The notes under the pieces are model-generated. The model saw nothing but the letters and a program-made list of their open reading frames with translations, did not search any database and was not told the origin of the DNA. The position numbers and the translations under genes were made by a program. Positions 39,261 through 46,176 of a DNA stretch of 64,000 nucleotides are shown here, in pieces; position 1 is the stretch's first letter; the number at the start of each line of letters is the position of its first letter. Origin of the DNA: Candidatus Rifleibacteriota bacterium (GTDB lineage: Bacteria > Muiribacteriota > Ozemobacteria > Ozemobacterales > Ozemobacteraceae); the NCBI GenBank assembly GCA_015233565.1, contig JADFXM010000019.1, positions 1-64,000 on the forward strand. Direction: 5' to 3'.

Positions 39261-39276
39261 TGGTATACCCCTTGCG
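39261..39276 (+). promoter_or_regulatory. Sigma-54 promoter of the first Flp pilin gene
   Basis: TGG (39261-39263) and TTGC (39272-39275) give exact -24/-12 spacing (TGGTATA-N4-TTGC). The start of transcription would be about 35-40 nt before the ATG at 39325. RpoN control is classic for pilin genes. A TTGAAA/TATAAT pair overlapping it is a weaker alternative. Confidence 0.7.
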
Positions 39277-39324
39277 ATATAATTTTTGTAACCCGAAAGG
39301 GAAATAAAAACAGGAGGAAATTAA

Positions 39325-39501
39325 ATGAAAAGATTCATTCAAGAAGAAAAAGGGCAAGGCTTGGTAGAGTATGCTTTGATCATTGGTCTTATCGCTGTCG
39401 TCGCAATCGCAGCTCTTACTGCATCAGGCGGAAGCATCAGCAAAATGTTTGACACAGTCAGCGGCAAGCTCAATAGCGCCCAGACCACCGTTTCCAGCTA
39501 A
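39325..39501 (+). CDS. flp: Flp-type pilin
   Basis: A 58-residue Flp/Fap prepilin. The leader is KRFIQEEKG, and the mature part begins QGLVEYALIIGLIAVVAIAA, with Glu at position 5 and Tyr at 6 as in Flp pilins; cleavage is expected after G10. A short polar tail (GGSISKMFDTVSGKLNSAQ) follows. AGGAGG lies upstream. It is the first of four almost identical pilins; the other three lie 1.8 kb downstream. It has its own sigma-54 promoter and terminator, so it is a single-gene transcript. Secreted and assembled by a Tad system that is not in this window. Confidence 0.93.
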   Translation: MKRFIQEEKGQGLVEYALIIGLIAVVAIAALTASGGSISKMFDTVSGKLNSAQTTVSS

Positions 39502-39521
39502 TTTTCCCAGCTGAATATAAA

Positions 39522-39560
39522 ACAAGGCCAAGAAGAACTTCTTCTTGGCCTTGTTTTTTT
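39522..39560 (+). terminator. Terminator of the first Flp pilin gene
   Basis: ACAAGGCCAAGAAG pairs with CTTCTTGGCCTTGT across a 5-nt loop, followed by seven T residues. A very strong intrinsic terminator. Confidence 0.92.
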
Positions 39561-41242
39561 GTACAAAGAATTCAGCTGAATTTTCCTTTTTTTGTTTTTT
39601 CACAAAAAATGAACAATTTTCCTACTCAATTTCTTTTAAATCGTAGTGAAGTAATACCAATTTCAATTAGTTCGTTCATCCAACCTATTTCGTGCTTCAG
39701 GTCTGCGTAAATTGGAGTTGGGTCTGACAGAAATGAATGCTTCAACCATTCCAGTAAGGGCTCCTAATTTTCATGAAAGTTCCTTCTTTTCTTGCAAAAT
39801 ATACAGATCCAACTTCATTTTGATCAAATCAATGTTCTTGGGGTGATGCACATATTTTTTGGAATTGGTATAATACACTCTTTACTTTGTTAGTTCAAAA
39901 TTCAGAATTCCTGCGTCTATGAATTGATCAGAAGTATTGAGTTTCCAATCGGAAATCCAATTAGCACTTTTCTCAGAAAAAAATGTTTATTTATGCTGAA
40001 AATTCTTCAAAATTGTACCAATTGAATTCCTGATGCCGTAAACTGAAAATTTTTGAAAACTTAGCTTCAGAAGCTATCTTTGTTGAAATTCCTAATGTTT
40101 TAGGTTGGACTTTGTCTTGAAATCAACTAATTCAAAATTAAAATCAAAAGTCGCAGAAGAACAAGTCCAAATTCCCTGTTGTCGAAAAAATGCGATCAGA
40201 ATTAAATTCTCAAAGAAGGAAGTCCTAAATTGTGGCTTTTAGACTCTGTGATAAATTATTATACAGTTCTTAACATTTTTCCTATGTTTTAATCTTTTTG
40301 AACAAAGCTATAATTTTTTTGTGATCTTTGTCATGAAAAACTCTAATCCATTTTTTAATAGTACGAATTTACTTGTCGGGTATTTTCTAGGAGTCAATAC
40401 AAAAGCTGAGTAAAAATAAAAAGCAAAAAATTTGTGGAAACTAGTTCTTAGTCACAGATGAGTTTAGATGTGGATCGCGAAGATCGTTTCGACTCCGCTC
40501 AACGACCGAGCCGGTACAGGGCGGAGTTGAAGTTGCCGTACAAAGCCGCAGATTATTTGAGTAGATACTATAAATTCAATTATGACAGAGGACTAGTAAT
40601 CAATGTTTGCTCTACCATTGTTCTAATTAAAGATAATATCGTTAATTTTTATTTTAACTGAAGTTTTTTTCCAATTTTCACCCCTGCTTCCCTTTTTATG
40701 GAAAAAGATCTGAAAGTACAATATTTAAAACATCTGTTGATAACCAGGAACATTTCTTCAAGAAAAACAAAATACAATCACTTTACCCACATTAACGAGT
40801 CTGTCGAAAAATCCTCTAAAATTCTCTTTTTTGTGTACCCACTCAATTTTTCGCCTCGCTTTCTCGCGTCAGAAGGAGGTCGTTTTGTACCGAATAAAAT
40901 GTACCGAGATTTTCCGACAATTTCTAGAGCTTGTCGCAAAATTTCCCAATCGTAGTTTTTCTTGTACTTTTCAAAATTTTCGACTGGACATTCATGCTTG
41001 TTTCGTTAAACCAGTTTTCTAGTACACTTTGCGATTTGATATTTTTTGGCAGGTTCTTACACCAAATTGGCTATTTCCAAATTATTTGCTAGTAAGACTA
41101 GGTATTTTTTCCCCTTTTTTTTGCCAAAGTTTTTCTTCTTTTCACTAAAATGACAATAGTGCAAGACAAAAATCTTTTTTTTATTCTCTCAAAAGAGCCT
41201 ATGACGATGGTTTTGCCCAACAAGAACCCGAAATAAACAAAT
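39561..41242. other. Long non-coding gap inside the Flp pilin cluster
   Basis: About 1.7 kb of AT-rich DNA without a credible gene. Short open frames (for example 40458-40661 and 40698-40955) lack ribosome sites, and one runs into a repeat. A GC-richer patch at 40470-40555 holds ACTCCGC (40492-40498) opposite GCGGAGT (40521-40527) and words like GGTACAG and GTACAAAG that recall repeat copy A. Repeat copy B lies at 40796-40922. The rest may be a decayed gene. Confidence 0.45.
40796..40922. repeat. Palindrome-ended dispersed repeat, copy B
   Basis: Read on the minus strand it matches copies C and D along its length, including TGTCGGAAAATCTCGGTACATT, TTCGGTACAAAACG, a GCGAGGCGAAAA core and the closing TTCGACAG. 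About 127 bp with imperfect terminal inverted repeats. No coding content. Confidence 0.75.
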
Positions 41243-41258
41243 TGGCATTTATTATGCT
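41243..41258 (+). promoter_or_regulatory. Sigma-54 promoter of the Flp pilin triplet
   Basis: TGG (41243-41245) and ATGC (41254-41257), TGGCATT-N4-ATGC, keep the exact -24/-12 spacing. It lies about 45 nt upstream of the ATG at 41304 and should drive the three tandem pilins to the terminator at 41957. Confidence 0.65.
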
Positions 41259-41303
41259 TTATTAAATTATGTAAAAACCTAAAAAACAAAGGAGAAAAAT
41301 AAA

Positions 41304-41480
41304 ATGAAAAAATTCATTCAAGAAGAAAATGGACAAGGACTGGTTGAGTATGCTTTAATTATTGGGCTTATTGCAGTTGTGGCAATCGCTGCCCTTACTG
41401 CATCCGGGGGAAGCATCAGCAAAATGTTTGATACCGTCAGTGGAAAACTTGACAGCGCTCAGACTACCGCTTCCAGTTAA
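41304..41480 (+). CDS. flp: Flp-type pilin
   Basis: A 58-residue Flp prepilin differing from the first copy at four positions (K3 for R3, N9 for K9, D50 for N50, A56 for V56). The mature start QGLVEYALIIG and the hydrophobic segment are identical. AAAGGAGAA lies upstream of the ATG. First of three tandem copies separated by only about 50 nt each; 51 nt separates its stop from the next start. Confidence 0.93.
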   Translation: MKKFIQEENGQGLVEYALIIGLIAVVAIAALTASGGSISKMFDTVSGKLDSAQTTASS

Positions 41481-41531
41481 TTCTGGTTAATTTTTTCAAT
41501 AAATTCAGAGGAAATAAAGGAGAAATTTAAA

Positions 41532-41708
41532 ATGAAAAAATTCATTCAAGAAGAAAATGGACAAGGACTGGTCGAGTATGCTTTAATTATAGGGCTCATT
41601 GCTGTTGTCGCAATCGCTGCTCTTACTGCATCCGGGGGAAGCATCAGCAAAATGTTTGATACTGTCAGTGGAAAACTTGACAGTGCTCAGACAACCGCTT
41701 CCAGTTAA
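41532..41708 (+). CDS. flp: Flp-type pilin
   Basis: The protein is identical over all 58 residues to the preceding copy, while the DNA differs at several third-codon positions, so the amino-acid sequence is under purifying selection or kept alike by gene conversion. AAAGGAGAAA precedes the ATG. It shares the sigma-54 promoter and terminator of the triplet. Confidence 0.93.
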   Translation: MKKFIQEENGQGLVEYALIIGLIAVVAIAALTASGGSISKMFDTVSGKLDSAQTTASS

Positions 41709-41761
41709 CTTTGGCTCTAATTTTTTGGGTAAATATATAAAAAATACAGGAGGAAGTAAAA

Positions 41762-41938
41762 TTGAAAAGGTTTATTCAAGAAGAAAATGGACAAGGATTG
41801 GTTGAGTACGCTTTAATCATTGGACTCATTGCAGTAGTAGCAATTGCAGCTCTTACCGCATCCGGCGGAAGCATCAGCAAAATGTTTGACACTGTTAGTG
41901 GCAAGCTCAACAGCGCCCAAACCACTGCTTCAAGTTAA
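41762..41938 (+). CDS. flp: Flp-type pilin (TTG start)
   Basis: A 58-residue Flp prepilin beginning with TTG, the only non-ATG start in the set; AGGAGGAAG lies upstream. It is the same as its neighbours except R3 and N50, which match the first copy at 39325. The rarer start codon may lower its expression relative to its neighbours. It ends just before a strong bidirectional terminator. Confidence 0.9.
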   Translation: MKRFIQEENGQGLVEYALIIGLIAVVAIAALTASGGSISKMFDTVSGKLNSAQTTASS

Positions 41939-41950
41939 TTTCGACTTAAC

Positions 41951-41997
41951 CAAAAAAAAGCCAGAGAAGAACAGGAATTTCTTCTCTGGCTTTTCTC
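41951..41997. terminator. Bidirectional terminator after the pilin triplet
   Basis: AAAGCCAGAGAAG pairs with CTTCTCTGGCTTT. There is a T-run on the plus strand after the stem, and eight T residues on the minus strand, so it serves both the pilin triplet and the convergent DUF362 gene. Confidence 0.9.
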
Positions 41998-42129
41998 TTT
42001 CATTAAAACATTTTTTCTCAGAAATTAAAATCTTTAAGGACATCATCAACACAAAGTTAGCAGCGAATCTTGGCTAGTGATTAGGCTTTGAATAACCCAT
42101 TTCCGGGAAAATTCAACCCACGACTGCTC

Positions 42130-43098
42130 TCAACTCCAATCTGCTTTCTTTTTGGCAAAATCAAACACTGGTAAACATGAAAAGCTTTGAGAAAATTGGA
42201 AGGGATTTTCTCCCCTAAGTTGAATATTTTTGAGATTTAATCCAGGAAGATACCACCCTGTTTGCTTCAGAGAGGGAAGAAGATAAGGGTCGAACCCCAT
42301 CAATCTTGAGCAAATAGAATCGACAGCCAAGGGAAATTTTCCCATAACAACCGCACCAACTTTTTTTGGATCTCCCATTATCGGGCCGTCCCCTTCCATT
42401 CCTATTATTCCATCGACTATTACATAGTTGGGTTGTATGGATCTGGCTAAATCTGCAATAGAGTTCTCGATTCCAGCGAAGTGAAGTGGATTCTTTGGCC
42501 ATCCGTAAAAAGCCCCTGGAAGGACTCCGAAATAATTCTTTAATGAAAGGGTTACTCCCGCCCAATGGTGCGTCTTCATCTTGGGCATATTTATAACAAA
42601 ATCAGCGTTCGCAATTGGCTCAGCAATATTCCAGAATTTGAAATCTGTTAGATCTCCCATATTCTTAATTTTAACTCCTGAACAATGGTTCAAATCAAGC
42701 AAGGAAACCTTTTTGTTCAGTTTAGCTCTTAGCGCTGGATTAAAAACCGAATAACTCGGATCTCGCCTATGTCCAGCTGCTTCACCCACTGCAACCGAAA
42801 GTGCTCCCATTTTGAAGCAAGCTTCGGCCACTTGTCCAATTAAGGAGACATCTGTGTTAATAGGTCTGCCATGGTGATATTCAACAAAATTGGGTTTAAT
42901 TATTACTTTTTTTTGATTTAGGACTATTTCATCATCCTTCATTATCTGAATAAGTTCTTTGACAATGTCCTTTTCCGAGTCCGAGACTGATAGAATCGTA
43001 ACAGGGCATATTTTTTTGAAAAGAATCCCTATCCCGGTTCCGAGGGCTCCAGCCATCACCCCTCCGATAGTCCACTTAATGAAATCTCTTCTATTCAA
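42130..43098 (-). CDS. DUF362 protein with Tat-like N-terminus
   Basis: A 322-residue protein of the DUF362 family. It begins NRRDFIKW followed by a hydrophobic stretch (GGVMAGALGTGIGILF), a Tat-type signal or anchor, so it is probably exported folded. DUF362 landmarks are VIIKPNFVEYH (about 65-75), KMKTHHWAGVTLSLKNYFG (about 172-190, in part), and VDGIIGMEGDGP (about 228-239). The family often contains Fe-S proteins, but the ferredoxin motif is absent here. It overlaps the upstream prenyltransferase-fold gene by ATGA. Biochemical role is unknown. Confidence 0.85.
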   Translation of the reverse strand: MNRRDFIKWTIGGVMAGALGTGIGILFKKICPVTILSVSDSEKDIVKELIQIMKDDEIVLNQKKVIIKPNFVEYHHGRPINTDVSLIGQVAEACFKMGALSVAVGEAAGHRRDPSYSVFNPALRAKLNKKVSLLDLNHCSGVKIKNMGDLTDFKFWNIAEPIANADFVINMPKMKTHHWAGVTLSLKNYFGVLPGAFYGWPKNPLHFAGIENSIADLARSIQPNYVIVDGIIGMEGDGPIMGDPKKVGAVVMGKFPLAVDSICSRLMGFDPYLLPSLKQTGWYLPGLNLKNIQLRGENPFQFSQSFSCLPVFDFAKKKADWS

Positions 43099-43955
43099 GA
43101 AAGAAACATCCTTTTTTTTCCAAGCGACATTACTGCATATGATATATGAGAAATATTTGCTGCTCCAATTTCCGAGCCATTCAACTTTTCAAGAATGTAC
43201 TTTCCCAGATCGTCAGTTGAATAATTCAATGAATCAAGAGCCATTTTTGCAAGAGAAGTCGCATACAAACTCGTTGTGTCCAGGGAATTCGATTTCACAA
43301 AATCAATCGATTTTTGAATTAGATTTAGCTCAATGCCATCCAATGCCATTAGACAAAGGGAAGTAATATCTAAAAATGGAAGGAGCTCGTTACCGTAAAC
43401 CATTTTATTTCCACAATTCCAACCACCAGATGAAACCATACGGTCGAGAAGGAACTTTTTTCCGGATTGCCATCTCTCATCATTTCCTTTTCCAGCTTTT
43501 TTCAAAGCCAATAAAGACCAAGCAGTTGGTTCAACCCAGCCAAATGTGCCTGTGACCCAAGGCCACCCAACTAAGGAATTATCCTGAGTTACTTCTGGAT
43601 AGTTTGGGAATGTCACAGATTTTCTATTAAGCAAAAATTCAAGACTTTTTTCGAAGTCAGGTTTTCTTTGATAAAGCTCTCCAACTAAGATTGCATGCGC
43701 CGTAAGCCATAGTCCATCTTCTGAAGCAGAAGGAAAAACCCCTATCGAGCCATTAGAATTGAGATTATTAATTACTCTTTTAAGGATTTTCTGAGGAATC
43801 GCTTCGTTTTCCATTCCCAATGAGGCAAATGCCATAAGAGAAACCATTGAGGTCTCATTTGATTCCGCAGATTGCCCCAAATAATATGGGATACCATTAC
43901 TGGCCAAAATCCGGGCATTGATAAATTCCAGAAAAAAATTTTTTAAATTTTCCAT
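43095..43955 (-). CDS. Prenyltransferase/terpene-cyclase-fold repeat protein
   Basis: A protein of about 286 residues from the ATG at 43955 (a TTG at 43979 is possible; neither has a good ribosome site). It consists of alpha-alpha repeats like those of protein prenyltransferases and squalene-hopene cyclases: DGLWLTAHAILVGEL, FGWVEPTAWSLLALKKAG, SSGGWNCGN and DITSLCLMALDG. No DXDD cyclase motif is seen, so it is probably a binding or scaffold version of the fold. It is translationally coupled to the DUF362 gene and divergent from a sigma-54 pilin promoter that begins about 19 nt upstream. Confidence 0.75.
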   Translation of the reverse strand: MENLKNFFLEFINARILASNGIPYYLGQSAESNETSMVSLMAFASLGMENEAIPQKILKRVINNLNSNGSIGVFPSASEDGLWLTAHAILVGELYQRKPDFEKSLEFLLNRKSVTFPNYPEVTQDNSLVGWPWVTGTFGWVEPTAWSLLALKKAGKGNDERWQSGKKFLLDRMVSSGGWNCGNKMVYGNELLPFLDITSLCLMALDGIELNLIQKSIDFVKSNSLDTTSLYATSLAKMALDSLNYSTDDLGKYILEKLNGSEIGAANISHISYAVMSLGKKRMFLS

Positions 43956-43973
43956 CTCAAAAAAATAATTTCT

Positions 43974-43989
43974 TGGCAAAGGATATGCT
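43974..43989 (+). promoter_or_regulatory. Sigma-54 promoter of the atypical pilin gene
   Basis: TGG (43974-43976) and ATGC (43985-43988), TGGCAAA-N4-ATGC, have the exact -24/-12 spacing found at the two Flp promoters. It is about 35 nt upstream of the ATG at 44022. Confidence 0.65.
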
Positions 43990-44021
43990 AATTATTATAT
44001 TATTCAATAGGAGAAAACGCA

Positions 44022-44363
44022 ATGTTAAGAAATAATACACAAGGCAAACTCGTTAATTTCATGGTGAGAAGGAAAAACCGACTGAATAATCTCGTTTTCA
44101 AAGAAGTCAACTCAATAAAAGAGAAAGCACGATTTCTTCAGCAAAAAACATCTATTAATGGTAGTCCTCGAAGTTCTTATTCTTTTTCAGGGAGGAATAA
44201 AAGAAAAGCTCAAGGGTTGGTTGAATATGCGCTCCTTGTTGGTCTTTTAGCAACTGTAGCATTGCTTGCCATCACTCACCTTGGAGAAGCAATAAACCAA
44301 GGTTTTTTGCAGAATATTCGAGCAAATTTAGAGGCGGCAAGCGTAACTGTTACATCTTCTTAA
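44022..44363 (+). CDS. Flp-like pilin with a very long basic leader
   Basis: A 113-residue protein whose middle reads QGLVEYALLVGLLATVALLA, the Flp pilin signature with Glu at 5 and Tyr at 6, but preceded by about 64 residues of basic, mostly polar sequence instead of the usual ten. The residue before the expected cleavage site is Ala (KAQG), not Gly. An AGGAG site and a sigma-54 promoter precede the ATG at 44022, so this long form is the real product. The tail (about 30 residues) is short. It could be a minor pilin or a non-cleaved, membrane-anchored initiator. Confidence 0.82.
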   Translation: MLRNNTQGKLVNFMVRRKNRLNNLVFKEVNSIKEKARFLQQKTSINGSPRSSYSFSGRNKRKAQGLVEYALLVGLLATVALLAITHLGEAINQGFLQNIRANLEAASVTVTSS

Positions 44364-44653
44364 GTACCTTTTTCTATCTCATTTTTCATGGTATTGTATC
44401 ATCGGTTAAAATTTTTCTTAAGGGATTTCTTTTTCAGTTTTATTTAAATCTGTCCTTTTCCAGAAAGCAAAGGAGGCAAAACCAGCTTAACAATTTTCCC
44501 GACCAAATTACGCAAAATTGCTTCCACATGTGAAAAGAAGGCAATTTCTGCAAAAACATTGTCTCACAAAGATTTTTCCACAAGATGCGTCTCTGGAGTA
44601 TTTCGAAGTATAAGGAAACAGAAATTAAATTAAATTTAGGAACCTGCAAAATA

Positions 44654-45445
44654 ATGCTTATTTTTAGATTGCCTCGGCAAAGAATGCATAGCAATAGCTC
44701 TCCCAAAGCCTTTTTATGTCATCGCCAGCGAAGTGAGACAATCTTAGCTTTAAATCGGATTTTTCAAAAAGCTGTTTTTCTCTTCTTTTTTCTTTTGTTA
44801 ATTCCTCACCCTGGATTTCCTCAAATAGATGATTTACCGTTATTTGACCTTCCCGATAAAAATGCAAACCCAGGGAACCCAGAACTCATACTTCCCATGC
44901 CAAGCCAACATGGCGAAAAAGATGGAACTTTTCTTCACCTTCCAGGTACAAAGAACATTCTCAATCAAAAAATCGTTGAGAAGGCTCCTGCCCCTCAGGG
45001 CAATAAGCCACCCCTGGCACCCCCATCAGGGGAATTACCCCTAGCTTCACCAAATAAACCACACCCCCCCAAGCCGGAAGCTTCGCTTCCGCCCAACCCA
45101 GCTAATCTGGCCCCAAATCAAGTTTCCAATAGTCCCGGTTCTCAAAAACTTCCCGTTTTTCCTAAAGATACTTCTTCCGCTATTTTCATGGTCATGAAAT
45201 CCTGGGAATGCAAGGATTACGATGGTCATACTTTTCTAAACCACTCCATCGGAGTCTATGGCCAGGAAGTAGAAGATCGCTATGAATTGAAAGGGTTAAC
45301 AGAAATCAAACCTTTTAAATTAACCCTTAAAGAGGATGATGTCACCTTAGATGAACTCCTGGATTCCATTTCCTCCAAAACCGGACTGGACTGGGGCGTT
45401 GATATCCCAAATAAAGCTATTTATTTTTACCCCGGGAAGTCTTAG
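44654..45445 (+). CDS. Exported Pro-rich protein with C-terminal secretin-N-like domain
   Basis: About 263 residues if translation begins at the ATG 44654 (AGGAA upstream); an in-frame ATG at 44585 and one at 44684 remain possible. A hydrophobic signal-like segment (VFLFFFLLLIPHPGFPQ) is followed by a long Pro/Asn-rich linker (about 70-180) and a small C-terminal domain with LKEDDVTLDELLDSISSKTG and KAIYFYPG, which resembles the STN/secretin N-domain. It is probably periplasmic, and near pilin genes it may touch a secretin. Weakly supported function. Confidence 0.6.
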   Translation: MLIFRLPRQRMHSNSSPKAFLCHRQRSETILALNRIFQKAVFLFFFLLLIPHPGFPQIDDLPLFDLPDKNANPGNPELILPMPSQHGEKDGTFLHLPGTKNILNQKIVEKAPAPQGNKPPLAPPSGELPLASPNKPHPPKPEASLPPNPANLAPNQVSNSPGSQKLPVFPKDTSSAIFMVMKSWECKDYDGHTFLNHSIGVYGQEVEDRYELKGLTEIKPFKLTLKEDDVTLDELLDSISSKTGLDWGVDIPNKAIYFYPGKS

Positions 45446-45507
45446 TCTACTTTTTCGTATTTTCAATAGGCATTTATGAATTCAATTCTCCTAAAGAGGG
45501 TAAGAAA

Positions 45508-45858
45508 ATGCTCCATAATACCGCGGACATGTTAAACAAAGGAAATTTGGCTTTTCAAAATAAACAGTATGATGAAGCCTTGAAATTTTACAAAGAAGCC
45601 ATGCGGCTTTCACCCCAAGATTCTGTTGCAATTTGCAAAGTAGCTTTGACCTTTTATAAATTGAAGGACTTCAAGTCAGCTATTGAACTCTATAACCAAG
45701 CACTTGAAATTTGCCCCAATGATCGGGATATCCTTTACGCCCTTGGACTCGTTTACGCAAAAAGTGGCGATAAAATGAAAGCCATTTCAGCTTGCGATAA
45801 ACTCCGAAAAATCCACCCCGAAAAAGGGGAAGCTTTATACAAAATAATTTATGAATAA
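45508..45858 (+). CDS. Small TPR protein
   Basis: A 116-residue cytosolic protein made of three tetratricopeptide repeats (about 7-40, 41-74, 75-108), with the pattern W/L-x2-L/G-Y-x7-A-x3-Y-x2-A-x4-P (for example YDEALKFYKEAMRLSPQD and FKSAIELYNQALEICPND). GAGGG precedes the ATG. It should be a protein-binding adaptor. It follows the exported Pro-rich gene by 62 nt on the same strand; the partner is unknown. Confidence 0.85.
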   Translation: MLHNTADMLNKGNLAFQNKQYDEALKFYKEAMRLSPQDSVAICKVALTFYKLKDFKSAIELYNQALEICPNDRDILYALGLVYAKSGDKMKAISACDKLRKIHPEKGEALYKIIYE

Positions 45859-46176
45859 CGCAGCACCCAAGCTTCTCATAATCAAAAAGCATCAAATGGT
45901 TTGAGAATCGTTTTACTCCTTTGAGTACAATATCGACTCCCGAAATTTCTGGATGATTCAACGTCTGTTCAGAGAATCCCAAAAATCGATTTTTTCAAAT
46001 GGATTTATCCAACTCTTCGCCGGAAAGAGCTGAAGAAAAAGATGTTTTGTGTTATTCGCAATAAAGCGAAGCCTGTGAGGCAATTTAGTTTTTAAAGGAA
46101 GAGTTAACGGTTCAGGAAAAAATGAGATTGCTTCATCAGGCTCAGTATTAATGCATAGGCAGAAAAAGGCTTCGCA
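45859..46176. other. Intergenic region before the phosphatase pair
   Basis: About 318 bp. No gene, repeat or terminator is recognised. The ATG-ATG start of the following gene has only a weak AAGG upstream. Confidence 0.4.

Noticed and set aside
40458-40955. Small open frames in the pilin-cluster gap
   Set aside because: No ribosome sites; one runs into a dispersed repeat.
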